DNA of 64,000 nt from Mycolicibacter virginiensis (lineage in GTDB: Bacteria; Actinomycetota; Actinomycetes; Mycobacteriales; Mycobacteriaceae). The position numbers and the translations under genes were made by a program. Below the pieces are notes generated by a model. That model ran no database searches. It was not told the DNA's origin and saw only the letters and a list, made by a program, of their open reading frames with translations. Shown piece after piece: positions 58,078 to 64,000 of the stretch; the first letter of the stretch is position 1, and each line of letters begins with the position of its first letter. The stretch covers positions 3,224,001-3,288,000 of the forward strand of contig NZ_CP092430.2 in assembly GCF_022374935.2 (NCBI RefSeq), in the 5' to 3' direction.

Positions 58078-58096
58078 CCGAGCATCGCCCGCTCGG
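58078..58096. promoter_or_regulatory. Small hairpin in the ctaD/fecB divergent spacer
   Basis: CCGAGC (58078-58083) and GCTCGG (58091-58096) pair around ATCGCCC. It is 49 bases upstream of the ctaD start and could be a leader hairpin or an operator. The rest of the 138-base spacer holds no other clear element. Confidence 0.35.
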
Positions 58097-58167
58097 TATA
58101 GGCCTCCTACAAACTGTCGTATTCGTCTCCTCAGGGGGTGCTCGACCGTGGGTGTTAACGTCACGGC

Positions 58168-59253
58168 GTGACCAGGGTGGACAGGCGGGCGGCGTCCGCA
58201 GTAGCGCTTGCCGTGACCTTGCTCACGACGGCCGGATGCGCGGGCGATACCGCCGAAACGGCCCCGACCTCGATCTCCACCACGACGACGATGGTCGCCG
58301 GGGCCGGCGTGCTCGGCAATGATCGTCGTCCCGACGAGTCGTGCGCGGCCGAGCCTGCGCACCCGGATCCCGGCCCCGCCATGCGCTGGGCCCACAACGC
58401 GGCCGAGGTGGAGCCGGCCAGCGTCGAAGTCCCCGAGCAGGCTGAGCGCATCGTGGTGCTCTCCGGCGATCAGCTCGACACGCTCTGCGCCCTGGGCCTG
58501 CAGTCCCGCGTGGTCGGCGCCGCACTGCCGGACGGGGCGGACAAGCAACCGTCGTACCTGGGCTCGGTGGTGCACGGTGTCGCGGCAGTGGGCTCGCGCA
58601 GCAATCCCGATACCGGCGCCATCGCCGAGCTGCATCCGGATCTGATCCTGGGCGCACAGGGCCTGACACCCGGCTATGCGGAGCTGGCCGCGATCGCCCC
58701 CACCGTGTTCACCGGAGCGCCGGGTTCGGCGTGGGAGGACAACGTGCGCGGCGTGGGCGCCGCGACGGCCCGCTCCGGCGCCGCCGACGACGTGCTCGAG
58801 AGGTTCAGCGCGTACGCCGCTGAAACCCGCGAGGTCAGCGACGCCACCCACTTCCAGGTATCGGTGGTGGAGTTCACCGACAACAGCGTGCGCGTGTACG
58901 GGGCCTCCGGCTTCGCCGCCAGCGTGCTCAGGGCCGTCGGAGTGGACCGACCGCCGTTGCAGCGGTTCACCGATCGGCCCTACATCGAGATCCCAGCTAA
59001 CGATGCCGATCTGGCCGGCCGGGCGGATTTTTCGGCGGCCGACGGCGACATCGTCTACGTGTCCTTGGCCTCGCCGGCAGTGAAGGCGCGGGCTGCCACG
59101 GTGTTCGACAGCGTCGCCTGGCGACGGCTTGCGGCCAACCGCGACAGCCGGGTTTTCGTCGTCAACAACGAGGTGTGGCAGACCGGGCAGGGACCGGTCG
59201 CCGCGCGCGGCGTGGCCGAAGACCTGCACTGGGTGAACGCTCCCATCAACTGA
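58168..59253 (+). CDS. fecB: Periplasmic-binding-type siderophore/iron-binding lipoprotein (FecB-like)
   Basis: The 361-residue protein starts with GTG and a signal ending in LLTTAGC, so Cys24 is the lipidation site. It folds as a TroA-like helical-backbone binding protein: RIVVLSGDQLDTLCALGL, AVGSRSNPDTGAIAELHPDLILG and DSVAWRRLAANRDSRVFVV are its typical segments. These proteins capture ferric siderophores for ABC importers. No permease genes are adjacent. It matches Rv3044 and is divergent from ctaD. Confidence 0.93.
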   Translation: MTRVDRRAASAVALAVTLLTTAGCAGDTAETAPTSISTTTTMVAGAGVLGNDRRPDESCAAEPAHPDPGPAMRWAHNAAEVEPASVEVPEQAERIVVLSGDQLDTLCALGLQSRVVGAALPDGADKQPSYLGSVVHGVAAVGSRSNPDTGAIAELHPDLILGAQGLTPGYAELAAIAPTVFTGAPGSAWEDNVRGVGAATARSGAADDVLERFSAYAAETREVSDATHFQVSVVEFTDNSVRVYGASGFAASVLRAVGVDRPPLQRFTDRPYIEIPANDADLAGRADFSAADGDIVYVSLASPAVKARAATVFDSVAWRRLAANRDSRVFVVNNEVWQTGQGPVAARGVAEDLHWVNAPIN

Positions 59254-59379
59254 TCCGGCGTCCCTGCTGCCGACGGCGGCGGTGACCGATCTCACGCCCT
59301 CGGGATAAGCGTCGCAGCAAATAACTTTGCTAAGCTATGTTTTTACGTGTCGATGCATATCTGAAGAGGAATCTCCACT

Positions 59380-60429
59380 ATGAGCACCGTTTTCGCCTAT
59401 GCCGCCACGTCGGCAACCGACCCGCTGAGCAAGACCACGATCACCCGCAGGGACCCCGGTCCGCACGACGTGGCGTTCGACATTCATTTCGCCGGCATCT
59501 GCCATTCCGACATCCACACGGTCAAAGCCGAGTGGGGCGCTCCGCAGTATCCGCTGGTACCCGGCCACGAGATCGCCGGCGTGGTCACCGCTGTCGGGTC
59601 CGAGGTGACGAAGTTCAAGGTGGGCGACCGTGTCGGCGTGGGTTGCTTCGTCGACTCCTGCCGCGCATGCCCCAACTGCCAGGCCGGGCTCGAGCAGTAC
59701 TGCACCGGCGGCGGCATGGTCGGCACCTATGCCGGCGTCGGCCGCGACGGGCAGCCCACCCAGGGCGGCTACAGCGGCGCGATCGTCGTCGACGAGAACT
59801 ACGTCTTGAGCATCCCCGACGAGATCCCCCTGGACGCTGCCGCTCCCCTGCTCTGCGCCGGCGTCACCACCTATTCGCCGCTGCGCCACTGGAATGTCGG
59901 TCCCGGCAAGCGGATTGCGGTCATTGGCCTCGGAGGCCTGGGACACATGGCCGTCAAGTTGGGGGTGGCGATGGGCGCCGAGGTGACAGTGCTGTCGCAG
60001 TCGTTGAAGAAGATGGAGGACGGCCTGCGATTGGGGGCCGAGCACTACCACGCGACCAGCGATCGACAGACATTCAAGGATCTGCGCAACAAGTTCGACG
60101 TCATCTTGAACACCGTCTCAGCCAGCCTGGACCTGGGCTCGTACCTGAACCTGCTGACCCTGGACGGCACGCTGGTCGAGTTGGGCATGCCCGAACACGC
60201 CCTGTCGGTGCCGCCGAGCCCGCTGGTCCGGATGCGGCGCAGCGTGACGGGTTCGTTGATCGGCGGGATCGCCGAGACCCAGGAGATGCTGAACTTCTGC
60301 GCTGAGCACGGCGTACGTCCCGAGATCGAGGTCATCGAACCGGACTACATCAACACCGCTTACGAACGCGTGCTGGCCTCGGACGTGCGCTACCGCTTCG
60401 TCATCGATACCGAGTCGCTGCGGACCTAG
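59380..60429 (+). CDS. adhC: NADP-dependent zinc alcohol dehydrogenase (AdhC-like)
   Basis: This 349-residue medium-chain dehydrogenase of the cinnamyl-alcohol-dehydrogenase/YahK type has the catalytic zinc ligands in GICHSDIHT and PGHEIAGV, the structural zinc cysteines in [17 protein letters not shown] and the Rossmann [11 protein letters not shown]. It reduces aldehydes with NADPH. GAGGA precedes the ATG by eleven bases. The 126-base spacer upstream includes an AT-rich stretch (59320-59345) that may be its promoter. It matches Rv3045, the last gene shared with the M. tuberculosis interval. Confidence 0.95.
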   Translation: MSTVFAYAATSATDPLSKTTITRRDPGPHDVAFDIHFAGICHSDIHTVKAEWGAPQYPLVPGHEIAGVVTAVGSEVTKFKVGDRVGVGCFVDSCRACPNCQAGLEQYCTGGGMVGTYAGVGRDGQPTQGGYSGAIVVDENYVLSIPDEIPLDAAAPLLCAGVTTYSPLRHWNVGPGKRIAVIGLGGLGHMAVKLGVAMGAEVTVLSQSLKKMEDGLRLGAEHYHATSDRQTFKDLRNKFDVILNTVSASLDLGSYLNLLTLDGTLVELGMPEHALSVPPSPLVRMRRSVTGSLIGGIAETQEMLNFCAEHGVRPEIEVIEPDYINTAYERVLASDVRYRFVIDTESLRT

Positions 60430-60453
60430 CACCCCGCTTTCGGCGAGAGCTGC

Positions 60454-61707
60454 TTAGACGTAGCGGTTGCGCCCAGCCAGTGCGCCCGCCGCTGTCTGCA
60501 CCAGGTAGACGGCGAGCATCATCAGCCACGGCACCGTCCACCCGCCACTCACGTGGTGCAGCAGACCGAACATGAACGGGCCGACGCCGGCGAGCAGGTA
60601 GCCGAAGCCCTGCGCCATCCCCGACAGGCTCGCCGTGTCTTGTGCGTCGCGGGCTCGCAGCGCAATCACGGTGAGCGCCAACGAGAACACGCTCATCCCC
60701 AGGCCCACCAGCACGCTCCACAGCAGTGGTGCGGCCGCGGGCGCGATCAGCAGACCGAGCATTCCGGCCATGCCGAGCACTCCCAGTCCGACGATCCATC
60801 CGCTTTGGCTGTCGCTGCGGGCGGCCAGCGGCGAGACGATCAGACTGATGGGCACGGCGATCAGCGAGATCAGGCCGAGCAGTAGGCCCGCGCGCGTTTC
60901 GCTTGTGCCGTTCTCGATGAGCACCTCGGGCAGCCAGCCCATCACCACGTAAGCGAGGAAGGACTGGGTGCCGAAGAACAGCGTGACGGTCCAAGCCAGC
61001 TTGCTGCGCAACAGCGACCGGCCCTTCGCCGTGGCCGCGGGCGCGGCGGTGCCGGGCCGGTCGAATCCGCGGGCACCGACCACCCAGGCCGCCAACGCCA
61101 GCAGCGCGAGCGCACTCCAGGCCCCCAGGGCTGAGCGCCAACCGCCCAGCGCGTCGTCGAGCAGCGGGGTGACGGCGGAGCCCAAGGCCCCTCCCCCTTG
61201 CAGTGCCGCGGTGTAGACGCCGGTCATCAGCCCGACCTGCGCCGGGAAAGATCCTCGGATGATCACCGGGATCAGCACGTTGATCAAAGCGATCCCCGCG
61301 GTCGCCACCAGTGTCCCGCCGAGCACCACGTAGGACCCATCGCAGACCCGGATCAGCAGTCCCGCAACAAGAATCAGCAGCGCCGCCGACACCGTGCGCC
61401 CCAGCCCGATCCGCCGCGACAACCATGGGGCAGCCAGCCCGGCGGCAGCGAAGCACAGACCGGGCAGCGTGGTCAGGACACCGGCCCAGGTGTCCGAGGC
61501 GCCCAACGCTCCACGCATCTCCGGCAGCAGCGGCCCCACGCTCGTGATCGCCGGGCGCAGGTTCAGTGCGGTCAGCACCACCGCGACGGTCAGCAGCGCG
61601 CCGCCGGCCGCCATCGTCGCCGGCCGGAATTCGGCGGCACCCTCGAGTTCCAGTTCGAGATCGTGCTCGTACTGGCCGAGTGTTTCGTTGCGGGCGGTGC
61701 GGGTCAC
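60454..61707 (-). CDS. MFS transporter, CynX/NimT-like
   Basis: The 417-residue protein has twelve hydrophobic segments and the CynX/cyanate permease pattern: LTALNLRPAITSVGPLLPEM in the first helix, FAAAGLAAPWLSRRIGLGR between helices 2 and 3, and LYPGF-like GVYTAALQGGGALGSA. It is a cytoplasmic-membrane transporter, probably exporting or importing a small organic anion or nitroimidazole-like compound. It is GTG-initiated and divergent from a FadR-type regulator, with a palindrome between them, so that regulator is its likely controller. Confidence 0.92.
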   Translation of the reverse strand: MTRTARNETLGQYEHDLELELEGAAEFRPATMAAGGALLTVAVVLTALNLRPAITSVGPLLPEMRGALGASDTWAGVLTTLPGLCFAAAGLAAPWLSRRIGLGRTVSAALLILVAGLLIRVCDGSYVVLGGTLVATAGIALINVLIPVIIRGSFPAQVGLMTGVYTAALQGGGALGSAVTPLLDDALGGWRSALGAWSALALLALAAWVVGARGFDRPGTAAPAATAKGRSLLRSKLAWTVTLFFGTQSFLAYVVMGWLPEVLIENGTSETRAGLLLGLISLIAVPISLIVSPLAARSDSQSGWIVGLGVLGMAGMLGLLIAPAAAPLLWSVLVGLGMSVFSLALTVIALRARDAQDTASLSGMAQGFGYLLAGVGPFMFGLLHHVSGGWTVPWLMMLAVYLVQTAAGALAGRNRYV

Positions 61708-61725
61708 CTAAAGTAGGATCGCATA

Positions 61726-61742
61726 CATCCCATGATTGGATG
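61726..61742. promoter_or_regulatory. Operator-like palindrome between the MFS and FadR-type genes
   Basis: CATCC (61726-61730) and GGATG (61738-61742) flank CATGATT. The site lies in the middle of the 48-base spacer between the two divergent starts, immediately before the GGGAGG of the regulator gene. It is a plausible GntR/FadR binding site controlling both genes. Confidence 0.55.
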
Positions 61743-61755
61743 AAGGGAGGATGCT

Positions 61756-62430
61756 GTGCCGTTGGTCACCACCCGCCGCACTGGCTTGGTAGATCAGGTG
61801 ATTGAGCAGCTCCGCGCCTCAGTGGCCGGCGGGGAATGGCCGGTCGATTCGCGAATCCCCACCGAGCCTGAGCTCGCCGACGCGCTTGGCGTCGGCCGCA
61901 ACACCGTGCGCGAGGCGGTCCGGGCGCTGGCCCACAGCGGCATCCTGGAGGTCCGCCAGGGCGACGGCACCTACGTGCGCGCCACCAGCGAAGTGTCCGG
62001 CGCGGTACGCCGACTGTGCGGCCCGCAACTGCGCGACGTACTCCAGGTGCGACGTTGCCTGGAGGTGGAAGGGGCACGGCTGGCTGCCGCCGCCCGCACT
62101 GCGGAGGATCTGGCCGAGCTGCGCGCCCTGTTGGATCGCCGCGACGGACACCAGCGGGAGGGCAGGCACGACGAGTTCGTCCGGGCCGACACCGATTTTC
62201 ATCTCGCGGTGGTCCGCTGCTCGCACAATCCGGTATTGACCGAGCTGTACTGCGGGCTCACCGAAGCGCTCATGGCCAGTGTCGCCACGACAAGCGCAGA
62301 ACCGGTGCAGGCAGACCAGATCCGGCACCGGGGCTTGGTGGAGGCCATCGCCGCGGCCGACGTCGAAGCGGCCGGGCGTGAGGCGGGCGGATTCCTCGAC
62401 GAGCTGCTCGAGCAGCTACCGCCGCCCTGA
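61756..62430 (+). CDS. GntR-family (FadR subfamily) regulator
   Basis: The 224-residue protein has a GntR winged helix, VIEQLRASVAGGEWPVDSRI, ELADALGVGRNTVREAVRAL and LEVRQGDGTYV, followed by an all-helical FCD ligand domain with the metal-binding pattern ADTDFHLAVVRCSHNPVL and a later RHRGLVEAIAAAD. GTG is preceded by GGGAGG. The divergent CynX-like transporter is its probable target, and the ligand could be the transporter substrate. A DoxX-like gene converges from the right. Confidence 0.92.
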   Translation: MPLVTTRRTGLVDQVIEQLRASVAGGEWPVDSRIPTEPELADALGVGRNTVREAVRALAHSGILEVRQGDGTYVRATSEVSGAVRRLCGPQLRDVLQVRRCLEVEGARLAAAARTAEDLAELRALLDRRDGHQREGRHDEFVRADTDFHLAVVRCSHNPVLTELYCGLTEALMASVATTSAEPVQADQIRHRGLVEAIAAADVEAAGREAGGFLDELLEQLPPP

Positions 62431-62435
62431 GGCGC

Positions 62436-62849
62436 TCAGTCGCGCCGAAGCCCCAACACTCGCAGCAGCTCCGGTCGCCGCAAGATGAGGCCGATCCACA
62501 CCAGCAAGCCGACATACACCCCGGATAACACGAAGCCCGCCAACGGTTTATCGGCATGCAGGTTCATCGTCACCGCGCCGCCCAGGTAGGCGGTCAGACC
62601 CAGCGCACCCAGCACGGCGGTGCGCGGAATCAGGAAGACGACGAGGCATGCCAGGAGCACCCAGCCGATCACCGCAGTCTTGTCGGGCGAAAAGCCGAGC
62701 CCTTCGGTGGCTTCGCGGGCAAACGGCAGGCCGAGGATCTTCGGGATGCTATCGAACGCGAAGAACAGCCCCAGCACAGCGGTGATCACGGCTCCGGTGA
62801 TCCACGCCCGGGAACGTCGCGGAGCGGTGTGGTCGGCATTTGTCGTCAT
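62436..62849 (-). CDS. DoxX-like four-helix membrane protein
   Basis: This 137-residue protein has four predicted membrane helices and the DoxX-family pattern FDSIPKILGLPFAREATEGL, LGALGLTAYLGGAVTMNLHA and VLSGVYVGLLVWIGLIL. Actinobacterial members are small membrane proteins of unknown function, some linked to redox stress complexes. It ends six bases from the regulator gene stop and begins 26 bases from the stop of the upstream nitrate/nitrite-type transporter, so those two may be co-transcribed. Confidence 0.86.
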   Translation of the reverse strand: MTTNADHTAPRRSRAWITGAVITAVLGLFFAFDSIPKILGLPFAREATEGLGFSPDKTAVIGWVLLACLVVFLIPRTAVLGALGLTAYLGGAVTMNLHADKPLAGFVLSGVYVGLLVWIGLILRRPELLRVLGLRRD

Positions 62850-62875
62850 GATCTACTCCCTGAACTCGACTGTGA

Positions 62876-64000
62876 TTACGAAGCGATCGGTTCTTGCGCG
62901 CGCAGGAATATCGCGGTGTAGCCGAACAGGATCACCGCGGTGGCCACCAGCAGCAGCAATCCCACCGCATAGCTGTTGCGCACCGGATCGTAGGTAGCGC
63001 CCATCACCAGCGGCGGGAAGTAGCCACCCAGCCCGCCGACGGCGGCGACGATCCCGGTGACCGAGCCGACCGAACCGGCCGGGGCGCGGTGGGAGACCCA
63101 GGCGAACACCCCGCCGGTGCCGATGCCGAGCGCGACGGCAAGGGGCAGAAACGTCAGTCCCGACCAGATATCGGCGGGCGGTTTGAACACCGAGATCAGC
63201 GTCTGCACCGCGATACCGGCCAGCGAGGCCAACACGACGTACTTGGGCGCGATGTGGTCGGCCAGCGTCCCGCCGAGCAACCGGGCCAGCACCGCCGCCA
63301 GGGCGAACGCCGCGGTGCGCTCCCCCGCGCCTACCGCGGAGAAGTCGTAGACCGTCTTGATGTAGATGGGCAGGTAGCTACAGAAGGCCACGAAGCCGCC
63401 GAACACCAGTCCGTACAGCAGCGACATCTCCCACGTCACCCGCAATCGCGCGGCAGCCTTCAGCTTCGGCAGCACCGATGCCGTGTTGGGCACGAAGCGC
63501 GGCCCGTTGCGCATCAGCGCCACACACAACAGCGCTGAAATCGCCAGGGCCACCGCAACTATGAGATGGGTGGTGAACAGCCCAAACCACTTCACGAACC
63601 GCGGCGTGAAGAACGCCGAGACCGCGGTACCGACCATGCCCATGCCAAAGACTCCGGTGGCGAAGCCGCGGCGCCGCGGCGCGAACCAGTTGTTGGCGAA
63701 CGGGATTCCGATCGCAAAGACGGTGCCGGCCACGCCGAGGAAGAACCCCGCCACCAGCATCAGCGGATAGGAACCGATCTTTGCCGCATACCCGACCGCC
63801 AGCACCGGGAGAATCGAGGCCAGCGAGACTCCGATGAACATGGTGCGGCCGCCGAAGCGGTCGGTCATCAATCCGGTGGCGATCCGGCCCAGCGCTCCGA
63901 CCAGGATCGGAGTGGCCACCAGCAGCGCCTCACGGTTGGAGCTGAGCGACAACTGGCTGGCGTACCGCGTCGACAGCGGACCGATCAAGGTCCACGCCCA
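62876..64000 (-). CDS. MFS nitrate/nitrite transporter-like protein (NarK family, cut by window edge)
   Basis: The visible 374 residues are the C-terminal part of a twelve-helix NarK/NasA-type transporter. Family features are LVGALGRIATGLMTDRFGGR, GVAGTVFAIGIPFANNWFAP, the glycine-rich GFATGVFGMGMVGTAVSAF in the nitrate-signature region, and GTGGVFAWVSH with VGSVTGIVAAVGGLGGYFPP in the second half. A reading frame continues past the right edge (…WAWTLIGP), so the true start lies outside. The second nitrate signature is close to canonical, which supports nitrate or nitrite transport, but specificity needs the missing N-terminus. Confidence 0.9.
   Translation of the reverse strand, partial: WAWTLIGPLSTRYASQLSLSSNREALLVATPILVGALGRIATGLMTDRFGGRTMFIGVSLASILPVLAVGYAAKIGSYPLMLVAGFFLGVAGTVFAIGIPFANNWFAPRRRGFATGVFGMGMVGTAVSAFFTPRFVKWFGLFTTHLIVAVALAISALLCVALMRNGPRFVPNTASVLPKLKAAARLRVTWEMSLLYGLVFGGFVAFCSYLPIYIKTVYDFSAVGAGERTAAFALAAVLARLLGGTLADHIAPKYVVLASLAGIAVQTLISVFKPPADIWSGLTFLPLAVALGIGTGGVFAWVSHRAPAGSVGSVTGIVAAVGGLGGYFPPLVMGATYDPVRNSYAVGLLLLVATAVILFGYTAIFLRAQEPIAS

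Noticed and set aside
62850..62875. Promoter between the DoxX-like and NarK-like genes
   Set aside because: The 26-base gap is too short and has no recognisable -10 box, so co-transcription is more likely.

Overview
This window is high-GC actinobacterial DNA from a mycobacterium (Mycobacteriaceae). Its backbone matches, gene for gene and in the same orientation, the Mycobacterium tuberculosis interval from gatB (Rv3009c) to adhC (Rv3045). It runs gatB, pfkA, gatA-gatC, an ACT protein, ligA, a MetE-like protein, lpqA, mnmA, a cysteine desulfurase, two acyltransferases, etfA-etfB, the Rv3030-Rv3032 polysaccharide genes, Rv3034c, Rv3035, Rv3036c, Rv3037c, Rv3038c, echA17, a NUDIX protein, an ABC ATPase, serB2, ctaD, fecB and adhC. 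These identifications come from remembered family sequences, not from a database search. The ESX/PPE cassette that M. tuberculosis carries between lpqA and trmU is absent. A small number of bases may carry an indel, noted at 41365-43471.

Layout. Positions 1-15100 are mostly housekeeping: tRNA-dependent amidation (gatCAB), glycolysis (pfkA), DNA ligation (ligA), tRNA thiolation (cysteine desulfurase plus mnmA) and an OlsB/OlsA-like acyltransferase pair. Extra genes (tenA, DUF2237, DUF732, YjbR, an ArsR-SRPBCC pair) sit between them. Positions 15255-19596 hold an accessory unit of a large LuxR-type regulator, an NmrA-like protein and an SDR. The etf operon follows, then the divergent Rv3030-3031-3032 operon for methylglucose lipopolysaccharide and glycogen-like glucan.

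Positions 25267-36129 form an accessory oxidative catabolic block: alcohol dehydrogenase, Baeyer-Villiger-type monooxygenase, two divergent TetR regulators, a haloalkane-dehalogenase-like hydrolase with an HxlR regulator, an HSL esterase, an aldehyde dehydrogenase and a luciferase-like monooxygenase. Two promoters in it carry nearly the same 22-bp palindrome, and a weaker version lies between the TetR genes, so I infer one regulon. Positions 40237-44930 hold an IclR regulator, a frame-broken exported protein, a cytochrome P450 and a [3Fe-4S] ferredoxin. Positions 47388-50880 hold three tandem exported histidine-phosphatase paralogues, one of which has lost its second catalytic histidine. After the echA17/NUDIX/ABC operon comes a secreted PE-PPE-domain hydrolase, then serB2, ctaD, fecB and adhC. 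The end carries two MFS transporters, a FadR-type regulator and a DoxX-like protein.

Repeats. A MIRU-like intergenic repeat family occurs at three places: five 53-bp copies in the gatC/ACT divergent spacer, 3.6 copies of a 56-bp relative upstream of the Rv3038c-like gene, and one inverted single copy beside serB2. Several long intergenic palindromes act as likely terminators. I found no tRNA, rRNA, CRISPR array, insertion sequence or prophage.
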